Part shown: one piece after another, positions 49,000 through 58,258 of the stretch
Position numbering within the stretch: the stretch's first letter is position 1
Layout of the letters: each line of letters begins with the position of its first letter
Assembly: GCA_963784615.1 (NCBI GenBank)
Contig: CAWASG010000003.1
Location: forward strand, 1-64,000
Direction of reading: 5' to 3'
Length of the DNA stretch: 64,000 bases
Origin: UBA11403 sp963784615
GTDB lineage: Bacteria > Pseudomonadota > Gammaproteobacteria > Legionellales > Legionellaceae
Made by a program: the position numbers and the translations under genes
Notes under the pieces: generated by a model
What the model was told of the DNA's origin: nothing
The model's input: only the letters and a program-made list of their open reading frames with translations
The model's database searches: none

Positions 49000-50304
49000 A
49001 TGAGCACAAAACTTGAAATATTTGAAAATCTTGAAAATGAAATGACAGTGTCTCTACAACAAGCTGCTACTGAAGCCCTAACCGATACGGAAAAAGCAAT
49101 TGCGACCATTAAATCAATGCAACAATCTCACAACCGTCAGCACCAAGCCGCAGACAGAGATCGTTTGAGTGCGACTTCATCTAAAATAGACGAAATAAAA
49201 GTAAGAATCGCCGAATTATTTGGAAAAGGCAAAAACCAGTTATTGAGCTATTTATTGACAAGACAAGACGAATTGGATGTTAAGGTAACAACGCTGACAG
49301 CTGCAGTTGAAGTGGCTGAGAAGCAAGCCAATGCTGCAAGAGAGACTGTAGGTGCAGCAACGAGCAAAGCAGACGCTGCTCAGGTGGCCAAAGCAGCGCT
49401 TGATGCTATTCAAGCTGAACTAGCAGACTTGAATGCAATCATTTCTGATAAAAAATCAAATGTAGATAAACAACCATTTAAGCAGAAGAAGGCTGGATTA
49501 CTAGAAGCCAACCAAAGTCTGCAACAGGATCTTCGTAATGCACCGCATAAAGTTATTCAAGCAACAGAGACAGTAAACAATGCTCGATTAAAACTAAATG
49601 ACGCAACGCAGAGCGCAGAAAGTGCGAAAAAAGATTTGGCTGATACAGCCCGCTTGCTAGATTCTGTTAAAAATGAAATTGCGCGACTTTCCCCAGCGCC
49701 GACACCTACATCTAATAATGAAGTGACGCCAACTCCAACTCCAACTCCAACAGCTGCAGCAACAACAGGACAGGAGTCGTCTCTGGCCGCGGTATCTCCA
49801 GTACCAACGGAAAATGCTAGAGAATCAGAACAACAAAGACGAGAGCAAGTGCTTGGGCGTTTCACTCAATCGTTGAAAAGGCTAGAAGCAGAAGTGGTTT
49901 CGCTTAGGGACGACAGCCTAGCAGAAAACGAAGCCTCTTTCTTCCCATGTTTCAACCAAGATAGCGCTGCTGCAGCCGATGCTGGAAGAGTCCTTCATGA
50001 TGCATTACTCGAACTTAAAAATCGGTTCGTTCGAGAGAAATCGATGACTGTTGAGCAATTTAAAGATGCTTGCAATCCTTTAATCAATACCGCGCTTGAC
50101 TCACCTCTTGCAAAGCAACCGTTTTGGTCTGAATTTCTCCACAACTTACTATTTGTTGTAGCGAATATTCTCACACTAGGTGTGGCCAGCGGTATTTCCT
50201 ACATGGCAACAGGTGATGCGCGGTTCTTTAAAGTTCCAGAAAAAGAGGCTGCGATAATCGTCAATGATTTACAAACAGCAGTTAATGTGGTTTCAGCACC
50301 ATAG
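49000..50304 (+). CDS. Coiled-coil protein with Pro-Thr linker and C-terminal membrane segment
   Basis: This 434-residue protein is long-helical and Ala/Gln/Glu-rich (residues about 1-225), strongly predicted coiled coil (EVAEKQANAARETVGAATSK). It is followed by a low-complexity Pro-Thr stretch (APTPTSNNEVTPTPTPTPT, about 230-250), a second helical domain, and one hydrophobic segment near the C-terminus (LLFVVANILTLGVASGISYM, about 385-404). A GAGAGAG-type ribosome site precedes the ATG. The function is unknown. The architecture fits secreted effectors of intracellular bacteria, which is an inference only. Confidence 0.7.
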   Translation: MSTKLEIFENLENEMTVSLQQAATEALTDTEKAIATIKSMQQSHNRQHQAADRDRLSATSSKIDEIKVRIAELFGKGKNQLLSYLLTRQDELDVKVTTLTAAVEVAEKQANAARETVGAATSKADAAQVAKAALDAIQAELADLNAIISDKKSNVDKQPFKQKKAGLLEANQSLQQDLRNAPHKVIQATETVNNARLKLNDATQSAESAKKDLADTARLLDSVKNEIARLSPAPTPTSNNEVTPTPTPTPTAAATTGQESSLAAVSPVPTENARESEQQRREQVLGRFTQSLKRLEAEVVSLRDDSLAENEASFFPCFNQDSAAAADAGRVLHDALLELKNRFVREKSMTVEQFKDACNPLINTALDSPLAKQPFWSEFLHNLLFVVANILTLGVASGISYMATGDARFFKVPEKEAAIIVNDLQTAVNVVSAP

Positions 50305-50349
50305 CCTCCATACCGACATAATCCCCGCTACGTAGAGTGGTGGTTACAA

Positions 50350-50370
50350 GGGCGTGCGGCTCGCACGCCC
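50350..50370. terminator. Hairpin between convergent genes
   Basis: GGGCGTGCG-GCT-CGCACGCCC is a perfect 9-bp stem with a 3-base loop in the 110-base gap between the ends of the genes at 49000-50304 and 50415-52268. A T run is lacking on both sides, so it may be a weak bidirectional terminator. Confidence 0.5.
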
Positions 50371-50414
50371 TCTATCAGCGCAATCAATCTACTACCGTTT
50401 CGATTGGGAATACA

Positions 50415-52268
50415 TTACTGCACGACACAAGAAGCCCCCGGCTTTTGAAGTGAATCGAGCAGCTGTTTAATCTCGTGCGCGTCATCTGTTCTCACTTTAC
50501 ATAGAGCCCTTAAGGCCTCTAAATCGACGGTGCCCGACCGTGCCAACGCGGGAGGCCCTCCGCCGATCCCCCGGCGCTCCGAATGGTCGCGCGCCACCGC
50601 GCCCGCATTCGTACGAAAAATGGCAAAATCAAGACCAGGACCAGAAACCTGAACGCTAGAATCGACTGCTTCTGTCCACCAACGTTCTTTTTTATTCGAT
50701 ATCCAATTATCAAGCTCTAACGTGCGTTTTAATACGTTTTCTTTAAATGTCGGCTGAGGGCAATTATATTTATATTGAGAAGAAAATGATTCATCGGGAT
50801 TACAGTAATGTTGAGCAACATGCGCCGGCGCGTAATGCTGTTCCAGCCCTACTACACTAGACCAATGTGCCTCATGTTGTTCCCAGAACCAAGGTTTGTC
50901 GGCGTAAAAACTATGAGCGTAGACTTCGAGCGCTTTAATGAGCGGGGTAAAGTCATAGTGTTTTTCTTGGAAAATATGCCGAGAATCAGGCACGTAGTTT
51001 TGAATCATCTTAAGTTCGTCGTCATGGTTGATGATTTGCAATGTATCGTCTTCCAGTTCCCTTTCTTTATTATTCAAGAGGCGTTGTAACGCGCTAATGG
51101 CGCCGGATTTTTTAATCTCGACCAACTTTTTCGGGTAACTGAGATTATGAAAATAAAATATCTTATCGTCATACTGGATTAATCCATTATGACGGTTTAG
51201 TTTTCGATTCAGTTCGGCACTTTTTTCTAAATCCGTTTTACCTGGCATCAATGTCCTTGGGTCTTGAGACATTTTAAGTAGACCGCATCCGATGGTATAG
51301 TTTACGCCCTCAGAGTGATTAAATTGCCTCAGCAATTGTGGAACTAATTTTTCACGGAAATCCTGACCTTCTACATTTGTAGTCAAGCATTTCAACATTG
51401 CCGGTACCATGTGTCTAACATCCAAGGCCCATATGGCGAGCTCAAAGGCCGTCACATTTTTAAACGCACGGCCTGAATAATCATGAGTATTGCCGCGGTG
51501 TAGTAAAAGGTCAGGAAATATGGCAAGAATCGCAACGACTGCCAGTTGATTTCCCCTAATCGTGTGATGCAATAATTTTTGGCCGAAATTCTGTTTAGTA
51601 TCGTCACCAGGGGGCAGGTCCGGATCTGCTTGTTGCAAAATCCTATCAAAAACACAGATGTCATTTAATGGCTTACCATTGATATCCACTAATGTCCGGT
51701 TCGTATTTTTATCGACCAGAGCACCTCGATGACTTAATAGCTTTGGGTATCTTGTAATCATCTCCTCAACCGTAATATCATCTTTTTTGATGATGAGATG
51801 GCGTAGTAATGCCTGACCTAAACGTTCTTGGCGACTGTCATCATGAAAAAATGCTCGAGAGGCAAGTTGTACATTGCTTCTTGCATATGTAATATTGCCT
51901 TTCTCATCTTTGAATGGCTCCTCCCCTAAATATTTATCAACATGATGGATAGTAATCGGTCTAAGCCCCGCAAGCGGTGGAGAGACACTTCCAAATAGTT
52001 TGGTGGACACATTACATTCCTGTAGAGCACGCTTAGCGGCAGGAATATGTTGAGTTGCGTAATACAATTTGATGAGCTCTTTTACCTGGCCATACGTTGT
52101 TTGTTCAGGATTCAAATGTTGCAAAAAACTCGATAAAGCCTTCGCGGAAGGGCTGGTGTGGTTAAGCAACTCAGCTTTGTCCGTTGCTGCTAACACGTTG
52201 TAGGTATTACGATATTGACGTAACTCCTTTATGAGTTCTTCATCTACAATGCGATCATTATCGGCCAT
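50415..52268 (-). CDS. Effector-like protein with ankyrin-like repeats and a C-terminal CaaX box
   Basis: This 617-residue protein has no signal peptide. The central part has degenerate ankyrin-like units (RYPKLLSHRGALVDKN; IFPDLLLHRGNTHDYSGRAF with KNVTAFELAIWALD), a pattern known from Legionella- and Rickettsiella-type proteins. Residues 350-530 are helical and unrecognised. The last four residues are CVVQ, a canonical CaaX prenylation motif (Cys, two aliphatic residues, Gln), preceded by KPGAS. Bacteria lack prenyltransferases for this motif, so it would act in a eukaryotic host cell, where it would favour farnesylation and membrane anchoring, as shown for Legionella AnkB. AGAGAG precedes the ATG; a possible -10 TACAAT lies upstream. 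Confidence 0.72.
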   Translation of the reverse strand: MADNDRIVDEELIKELRQYRNTYNVLAATDKAELLNHTSPSAKALSSFLQHLNPEQTTYGQVKELIKLYYATQHIPAAKRALQECNVSTKLFGSVSPPLAGLRPITIHHVDKYLGEEPFKDEKGNITYARSNVQLASRAFFHDDSRQERLGQALLRHLIIKKDDITVEEMITRYPKLLSHRGALVDKNTNRTLVDINGKPLNDICVFDRILQQADPDLPPGDDTKQNFGQKLLHHTIRGNQLAVVAILAIFPDLLLHRGNTHDYSGRAFKNVTAFELAIWALDVRHMVPAMLKCLTTNVEGQDFREKLVPQLLRQFNHSEGVNYTIGCGLLKMSQDPRTLMPGKTDLEKSAELNRKLNRHNGLIQYDDKIFYFHNLSYPKKLVEIKKSGAISALQRLLNNKERELEDDTLQIINHDDELKMIQNYVPDSRHIFQEKHYDFTPLIKALEVYAHSFYADKPWFWEQHEAHWSSVVGLEQHYAPAHVAQHYCNPDESFSSQYKYNCPQPTFKENVLKRTLELDNWISNKKERWWTEAVDSSVQVSGPGLDFAIFRTNAGAVARDHSERRGIGGGPPALARSGTVDLEALRALCKVRTDDAHEIKQLLDSLQKPGASCVVQ

Positions 52269-52502
52269 AATATACTCTCTAGATTTGTCATTATGTCAAA
52301 TTGTAGCACACAACTCACTCATCTGCTCAAGGTCATATTGACTGCAATGCATGAGTATCCTATGTATAATGGCCTGCATATGATGCTGAATTAAGCGGGG
52401 AAGAATATTTATGTTTTGACCAGATTAGGTCCGCGGTAGTTGCGTAGACTAGACAAAACCCCGCTGGTATAATACATTGGCCTATTTTGTCGGGAATTTT
52501 AT

Positions 52503-53297
52503 ATGCGCGTTGCCCTGATGGTGGAATACGATGGTAGCCAATATCATGGATGGCAGTCGCAAGCGGGTTTGCATACGGTTCAACAGCGGCTTGAGACCGC
52601 ATTAGGTCGAGTGGCTACTCATGATATTCAGGTGGTTTGCGCGGGTCGTACCGATACAGGCGTTCATGCAACCGGCCAAATTATACATTTTGAATCAGAA
52701 AAAGAGCGAACCGTTCGTGCGTGGATCCATGGCGCTAATTCGTTTTTACCAAAAGATATATGTATTAAATGGGGACGTGAAGTCCCTGAGTCATTTCATG
52801 CCCGTTATTCTGCAGTATCGCGACGTTATCAATATGTTATTTTTAACTCACCCATTCGGCCAGCACTCATGCGAAGCAATGTGACGTGGCAGTATCGCCG
52901 GCTGGATGAAAAGCGAATGCATGAAGGTGCTCAGTGCTTGATTGGTGAACAAGATTTCACTTCATTTCGCTCTGTTGAATGCCAATCAAACACACCGATG
53001 CGCAATATGTTTGAATGTCAGGTGAGGCGTGTGGGAGATTGGGTGATTCTCGACGTGATGGCCAACGCTTTTCTGCATCATATGATCAGAAATATTGCAG
53101 GCGTATTGATGGCCGTTGGGTCGGGTCGAAAAGAAGTGAGTTGGGTTAAAGAGGTTTTACTCGCAAAAGATCGGACAATGGGTGCTGAAACTGCACCGCC
53201 ATCAGGTCTTTATTTGGTTGAAGTGACTTACCCTGAAGAATACGGCATTGTGAAACCCGCATCCGGACCGCTTTTTATGTTAGGAAAAACATCATGA
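52503..53297 (+). CDS. truA: tRNA pseudouridine(38-40) synthase
   Basis: This 264-residue protein has the catalytic Asp in CAGRTDTGVHATGQ (about residue 52). The N-terminus MRVALMVEYDGSQYHGWQSQ and AFLHHMIRNIAGVLMAVGSG are typical. It modifies the anticodon arm of many tRNAs. The 234-base gap upstream shows no gene; it contains possible promoter DNA for truA (TAGACTAGACAAAACC... TATAATACATT near 52470). The stop overlaps glnS (ATGA). Confidence 0.95.
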   Translation: MRVALMVEYDGSQYHGWQSQAGLHTVQQRLETALGRVATHDIQVVCAGRTDTGVHATGQIIHFESEKERTVRAWIHGANSFLPKDICIKWGREVPESFHARYSAVSRRYQYVIFNSPIRPALMRSNVTWQYRRLDEKRMHEGAQCLIGEQDFTSFRSVECQSNTPMRNMFECQVRRVGDWVILDVMANAFLHHMIRNIAGVLMAVGSGRKEVSWVKEVLLAKDRTMGAETAPPSGLYLVEVTYPEEYGIVKPASGPLFMLGKTS

Positions 53298-54949
53298 ATG
53301 ACACAATTGAAAAAAGACCCCATTTTATACGTCAACTGATTGTTGATGAACTGGCTTCTGGCAAACACGAGTCTCTTGTCACACGCTTTCCGCCTGAGCC
53401 GAATGGTTATCTGCATATCGGACACGCAAAATCAATTTGTCTTAACTTCGGTTTGGCAGATGAATTCAAAGGGCGATGTTATTTGAGATTTGATGACACC
53501 AATCCTTGCAAAGAGGAAGAGGAATTTGCAACGGCCATTGCTGAAGACGTTAAATGGCTTGGATTTGAGTGGTGCGAGATGACGCATTCATCTGATTACT
53601 ATGGCAAGTTATATGACTATGCGGTTCTTTTGATTGAAAAAGGGTTGGCCTATGTCGATAGCTTGACCATGGAAGAAATTCGTGAACATCGAGGAACATT
53701 GCAAGAACCTGGCCGTGACAGCCCTTATCGGCAACGTAGTGTTGAAGAGAATATGGATTTATTCACACGTATGAAAGCAGGTGAGTTTCCTGATGGAGCG
53801 CATGTGTTGCGTGCCCGGATTGACATGGCCTCAGGTAACGTCAATATGCGCGATCCAGTTCTTTACCGTATTCGACATGTGGCACATCAACGCACAGGAA
53901 CTGAGTGGTGCATTTATCCCATGTATGATTATGCTCATCCTCTGTCTGACGCACTCGAACACATTACGCACTCGCTCTGTACTTTGGAGTTTCAAGATCA
54001 CCGGCCTTTATACGATTGGTTAATTGATAATCTGCCTGTGCCTGCGAAACCGGTACAAACCGAGTTTGCGCGACTGAATCTGTCGCACACCGTCACCAGT
54101 AAACGTAAACTTCGCGAATTGGTTGAGCAAAAAGTTGTGACGGGTTGGGATGATCCAAGATTGCCGACATTGCGAGGCATGCGTCAACGAGGATATCCAC
54201 CAGCAGCTATTCGTCAGTTTTGCGAAATGATTGGCATATCCCGAAGTGATTCTGTGATTGATATGGGCTTGCTTGAGGCCTGTGTACGTGAAGAATTGAA
54301 TAAAACGGCTAAACGCGCATTGTGTGTGATGGATCCGATTAAAGTTGTGATTGATAATTTTCCGGAGGGTGTAACAGAAGAGCTCTCAGCCGCTTTTCAT
54401 CCACAAGATCCCACGTCAGCAAAACGTACCCTTCCCTTTACACGAGAGTTGTATATCGAACGTGATGATTTTATGGAAAACCCACCAAGCAAGTATTTTC
54501 GCTTGTCTCCCGGCAGTGAAGTCCGGCTACGCCATGCTTATGTGATTCGTTGCACCGATGTGGTTCGAGACGCTGAGGGGCAGGTCATTGAGTTACGTTG
54601 TACTTATGACAAAGAGACGTTAGGTAAAAATCCGGTGGATCGAAAAGTAAAAGGCGTGATTCATTGGGTTTCAGTACCCCATGCGCACCCGGTCACGATT
54701 TATCAATATGATCGATTATTCCATGATGCAAATCCTGCCCGTGAAGACGATTTTATGCAATTTTTAAATCAAGATTCGTTGAAGATTACCCAAGGTTTTG
54801 CTGAACCTGCAATCAAGTCTCAACCGCTACATGAAGTGTTGCAGTTTGAGCGATTGGGCTACTACTGCGTAAATGAAATCATTGATGACAAAGCGTCTGT
54901 TTTTCATCGGGTGGTGGATTTGAAAGATACTTGGGGAAAAATTAGTTAG
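53294..54949 (+). CDS. glnS: Glutaminyl-tRNA synthetase
   Basis: This 551-residue class I synthetase has the HIGH motif in YLHIGHAKSICLN and the KMSKS counterpart in TVTSKRKLREL. RFPPEPNGY and FDDTNPCKEEEEF are diagnostic for GlnRS/GluRS-type enzymes with the GlnRS-style beta-barrel anticodon domain at the C-terminus. The length is as in E. coli GlnRS. It is translationally coupled to truA. Confidence 0.95.
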   Translation: MNDTIEKRPHFIRQLIVDELASGKHESLVTRFPPEPNGYLHIGHAKSICLNFGLADEFKGRCYLRFDDTNPCKEEEEFATAIAEDVKWLGFEWCEMTHSSDYYGKLYDYAVLLIEKGLAYVDSLTMEEIREHRGTLQEPGRDSPYRQRSVEENMDLFTRMKAGEFPDGAHVLRARIDMASGNVNMRDPVLYRIRHVAHQRTGTEWCIYPMYDYAHPLSDALEHITHSLCTLEFQDHRPLYDWLIDNLPVPAKPVQTEFARLNLSHTVTSKRKLRELVEQKVVTGWDDPRLPTLRGMRQRGYPPAAIRQFCEMIGISRSDSVIDMGLLEACVREELNKTAKRALCVMDPIKVVIDNFPEGVTEELSAAFHPQDPTSAKRTLPFTRELYIERDDFMENPPSKYFRLSPGSEVRLRHAYVIRCTDVVRDAEGQVIELRCTYDKETLGKNPVDRKVKGVIHWVSVPHAHPVTIYQYDRLFHDANPAREDDFMQFLNQDSLKITQGFAEPAIKSQPLHEVLQFERLGYYCVNEIIDDKASVFHRVVDLKDTWGKIS

Positions 54950-54963
54950 AGGATGGTTGTTTG

Positions 54964-55133
54964 GGGAAGGGAAGGGAAGGGGAAAGGGAAAGGGAAAAAA
55001 ACGGGCAGGGGCACGGGCAGGGGCACGGGCACGTGAATGTACGCTACGCGGCTTTTATATATAAAAAACTCGTGTAGCGCTCATTCACGTGCCCGTGCCC
55101 TTGCCCGTGGCTTTTGCCCCTTGCCCCCGCCCG
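54964..55133. repeat. G-rich tandem repeats and GC-rich palindrome before cysS
   Basis: Short GGGAAGG-type tandem units (54964-54996) are followed by GGGCAGGGGCACGGGCAGGG and GCACGGGCACGTGAATG on the left and CATTCACGTGCCCGTGCCCT with TGCCCGTGG on the right. Inside lie CGCTACGCG/CGTGTAGCG and a TATATA loop. The 210-base gap between glnS and cysS consists almost entirely of this structure. Confidence 0.75.
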
Positions 55134-55158
55134 ATCAGTTAAACAAGAGGACAAACAC

Positions 55159-56511
55159 ATGCTACATTTGTATAACACATTAACCAGAACCAAAGAACAA
55201 TTTGTACCCATGAATCCCGGTAAAATTGGAATCTACGTGTGTGGTATTACCGTTTATGATCGCTGCCATTTAGGTCATGCGCGGTCGATGGTGTGTTTTG
55301 ATGTGATCGTTCGCTTTTTGCGTTCAGCAGGTTATGCGGTTCAATTTGTGCGTAATATCACAGACATTGATGATAAAATTATTACGCGTGCCATGGAGCG
55401 TGGCATATCAATTGACGCGTTGACTGATGAATTTATTCAAGCCATGCATGATGATGAAAAGGCGTTGAACATCATCCCCCCCGATCTTGAACCACGAGCG
55501 ACTGCTTACATGCCGTCTATTATAGAGTTGATTCAGCGCTTGATTGATGCGGGCTTTGCCTACGTGACTGATCACGGCGACGTTTGCTATGAGGTAAGCC
55601 GTTTTGCAGATTATGGTAAACTATCACGCAAAAAAACTGAGGATTTAATCTCTGGTTCGCGAGTTGATGTGGTGCACGAAAAGCGATCGCCCCTTGATTT
55701 CGTTTTATGGAAACAAGCCAAACCAGGTGAGCCTAGCTGGCCATCGCCTTGGGGGGAGGGGCGCCCAGGATGGCATATTGAGTGCTCTGCAATGGCGATG
55801 GATACGCTTGGCGAGCAGTTTGATATCCATGGTGGGGGTCTTGATTTGCAGTTTCCGCATCATGAAAATGAGATAGCACAAAGCGAGGCGTGCACGCACA
55901 AGCAGTTTGCCAATTACTGGTTGCATGTAGGTATGTTGCAAGTCAATAACGAAAAAATGGCCAAATCCGTCGGGAATTTTTTTACCATTGAGTCGGTTTT
56001 GAAAGAACATCATCCTGAGGTGATTCGTTATTTTTTACTCAGTAGCCATTATCGAAGCCCGTTAAATTACTCTGAAGAGAATTTTCAACTGGCAAGAAAA
56101 GCGTTGATGCGGCTTTATCAGTCGATTAAAGACGTTCCGTTGACTGAAAATAGGGTGGATGAAAAGTGGCTCTCAGAATTTAATCAAGCCATGAATGATG
56201 ATTTTAATACGCCGATAGCACTCTCTGTTTTATTCCAGTTGAGTCATGAAGTAAACAAAGAAAAACTGCCTCATTTGGCCTATACTTTGAAACACTTGGC
56301 AGGAGTGCTCGGTTTGCTACATGCTGATCCCGAGACATTCTTGAAAGCAGGCGCTGAGGATGCAGACAAGATTGCCCAATTGGTTGAAGAGCGTTTACAG
56401 GCACGAAAGGCACGAAACTTTGCACGTGCAGATGAAATCAGAACGCAACTGACTGAACTTGGGATAGAACTTGAAGATAATGCCAATGGTACAACATGGC
56501 GTTTAATATAA
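55159..56511 (+). CDS. cysS: Cysteinyl-tRNA synthetase
   Basis: This 450-residue class I synthetase has the zinc-ligand Cys in YVCGITVYD, the HIGH motif HLGHARS, GWHIECSAM with zinc ligands, HHENEIAQSEA and the KMSKS motif KMAKSVGNF. ATG 55159 has AGAGGAC upstream and begins MLHLYNTLTRTKEQF as in homologues. An upstream in-frame start at 55114 lies in the palindrome and is rejected. Confidence 0.95.
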   Translation: MLHLYNTLTRTKEQFVPMNPGKIGIYVCGITVYDRCHLGHARSMVCFDVIVRFLRSAGYAVQFVRNITDIDDKIITRAMERGISIDALTDEFIQAMHDDEKALNIIPPDLEPRATAYMPSIIELIQRLIDAGFAYVTDHGDVCYEVSRFADYGKLSRKKTEDLISGSRVDVVHEKRSPLDFVLWKQAKPGEPSWPSPWGEGRPGWHIECSAMAMDTLGEQFDIHGGGLDLQFPHHENEIAQSEACTHKQFANYWLHVGMLQVNNEKMAKSVGNFFTIESVLKEHHPEVIRYFLLSSHYRSPLNYSEENFQLARKALMRLYQSIKDVPLTENRVDEKWLSEFNQAMNDDFNTPIALSVLFQLSHEVNKEKLPHLAYTLKHLAGVLGLLHADPETFLKAGAEDADKIAQLVEERLQARKARNFARADEIRTQLTELGIELEDNANGTTWRLI

Positions 56512-56533
56512 GACAGATCTGGAGATTGTATAC

Positions 56534-57202
56534 ATGGGAACAATGCGTTTGATGTTACTGGGTGGCCCCGGTGCCGGAAAAGGCACGCAAGCTTTACGAT
56601 TAATTCAACAATTTAATGTACCGCAAATTTCAACTGGAGACATGCTGCGTGCTGCGATTTCAGCAGGATCGCCGCTTGGTTTAAGTGCCAAAAAAATCAT
56701 GGATGCGGGTCAGCTGGTTTCGGATGACATTATGATTGGCCTGGTTAAAGAACGATTGAGCCAGAAAGATTGTAGTAACGGGTTTTTGCTAGACGGCTTT
56801 CCCCGAACCATTCCTCAGGCACAGGCGTTGAACGATGCAGGCATTCGTTTGGATTATGTGGTTGAAATTCAAGTCCCTGATGAGGAAATTGTGAACCGAA
56901 TTTGTGGTCGACGAACCCATCAAGCATCTGGTCGCGTATACCATGTTGATTATCATCCGCCACTGCGAGAAGGGCTGGATGATGTGACCGGTGAACCGTT
57001 AATACAGCGCGATGATGACCGTGAAGAAATTATCCGTAAACGACTCGAGGTTTACCAGCAGCAAACAGCTCCTTTAATTCAATTTTATCAAGAAGAGCAA
57101 TCTAAGCAAGCACAGGCGGCCCAATTTAGAACAGTTTCTGGTGAAGGTAGCGTTGATGAGATCTATGACAGAATTTTATCAGCAATCGGGAAAAGGGAAT
57201 AG
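56534..57202 (+). CDS. adk: Adenylate kinase
   Basis: This 222-residue protein has the P-loop GGPGAGKGTQ, the AMP-binding segment ISTGDMLRAAI, FLLDGFPRTIPQA and a long LID domain (CGRRTHQASGRVYHVDYHPP) without the zinc cysteines. It balances AMP, ADP and ATP. GGAG lies 9 bases before the ATG. It is followed 2 bases later by a thioredoxin-like gene. Confidence 0.95.
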   Translation: MGTMRLMLLGGPGAGKGTQALRLIQQFNVPQISTGDMLRAAISAGSPLGLSAKKIMDAGQLVSDDIMIGLVKERLSQKDCSNGFLLDGFPRTIPQAQALNDAGIRLDYVVEIQVPDEEIVNRICGRRTHQASGRVYHVDYHPPLREGLDDVTGEPLIQRDDDREEIIRKRLEVYQQQTAPLIQFYQEEQSKQAQAAQFRTVSGEGSVDEIYDRILSAIGKRE

Positions 57203-57204
57203 TT

Positions 57205-57591
57205 ATGGAAAAGAATACCACCGTCATATCCGCGTCAGGTGCCGAGCTTGAGTTATTAACGAAGCAAAATAACATAGTATTTGTCGATTTCTGGGCGACA
57301 TGGTGCGCCCCTTGCAGGCAATTTGGCGTTGTATTTGAACAAGTTGCTGCAATGCATCAAGATATTATCTTTGCGAAGGTGAATATTGAAGAAGAACAAG
57401 CGTTAGCCGAAACTTTTCATATACAATCGATTCCGCATTTAATGGTCTTCAAACAAGGTATTGTGATTTATTCAGAGGCAGGTAGCATGCCAGAATCAGC
57501 CTTGAACGATCTAGTTCAGCAAGCAGTTGCTGCTGATGTGAGCAAGATTTTGGAAGAAATTGAAAAGGAAGCACAGTCATCAAATGAATGA
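57205..57591 (+). CDS. Thioredoxin-family protein
   Basis: This 128-residue protein has the thioredoxin fold with active site FWATWCAPCRQF and the cis-Pro segment QSIPHLMVF. It has no signal peptide, so it is a cytoplasmic thiol-disulfide reductase. The C-terminal 25 residues (ADVSKILEEIEKEAQSSNE) are an extra acidic helix beyond the usual 105-110 residue thioredoxin. It is co-transcribed with adk. Confidence 0.9.
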   Translation: MEKNTTVISASGAELELLTKQNNIVFVDFWATWCAPCRQFGVVFEQVAAMHQDIIFAKVNIEEEQALAETFHIQSIPHLMVFKQGIVIYSEAGSMPESALNDLVQQAVAADVSKILEEIEKEAQSSNE

Positions 57592-58258
57592 AACGTGGTT
57601 ATTTGTTCTATTGTTTACCTTGCTGGTTTTGGCTGTCATTATCGCTATTTATCCCTTGAGTCGTCAATATTCTCGAGTTCAATTGGCCATCGTCATTGTT
57701 CTCCTAACTGGATCAGCCTTGGGATATTGGCAATGGGGATCATGGGCGAAGTGGGGCGATTATCTGCACCAGCAAGAGACGAATCGACGTGCACAAGCGG
57801 TGATGAAGTCACTTAAAAGTCCTCAAGAACTGATCGATAAACTAAAAGCACACCTTCAACAAAAACCAGATAGTGCTCGTGGATGGTATTTATTGGGGCG
57901 GCTATATGCAAGCGAAAATCAATGGAAGTCTGCATCTAAAGTATTTTTTAAAGCGCACGAGTTAGAGCCTGATAACGAGCAAATCACCGTCAATTATGCG
58001 CAAAGTATCTGGCAAACGCACCATCAAATCTTTACTCCAGATGTTCGTCAATTGTTTCAATCTATGTTGAAAAAAAATCCAAAGCAGCCCGACGCGTTAT
58101 CGATGTTAGCGATGGATGCTTACCAACAACATGAGTACCAACGCGCCATTGATTATTGGTCCTCATTATTAGTCCTACTCCCCCAGGACTCATCCGAATC
58201 AAAGGCGATTCGCAAGGCTATTTCTAAAGCGCGTAACATGATAGCGTCCTTTAGGTAG
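57584..58258 (+). CDS. CcmI/CycH-like TPR membrane protein
   Basis: This 224-residue protein has two N-terminal membrane helices (LFVLLFTLLVLAVIIAIYPL and AIVIVLLTGSALGYWQW) and then TPR units (ARGWYLLGRLYASENQWKSA, ALSMLAMDAYQQHEYQRA). This is the layout of CcmI, which holds apocytochrome c for heme attachment, but no other ccm genes are adjacent. ATG 57584 overlaps the thioredoxin end. Its stop overlaps the end of the opposite-strand gene by 8 bases. Confidence 0.7.
   Translation: MNETWLFVLLFTLLVLAVIIAIYPLSRQYSRVQLAIVIVLLTGSALGYWQWGSWAKWGDYLHQQETNRRAQAVMKSLKSPQELIDKLKAHLQQKPDSARGWYLLGRLYASENQWKSASKVFFKAHELEPDNEQITVNYAQSIWQTHHQIFTPDVRQLFQSMLKKNPKQPDALSMLAMDAYQQHEYQRAIDYWSSLLVLLPQDSSESKAIRKAISKARNMIASFR

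Noticed and set aside
49557..49865. Minus-strand frame with Val-Gly repeats opposite the Pro-Thr linker
   Set aside because: The VGVGVG run is the complement of the CCAACT tandem repeats in the plus-strand gene, not a separate protein.
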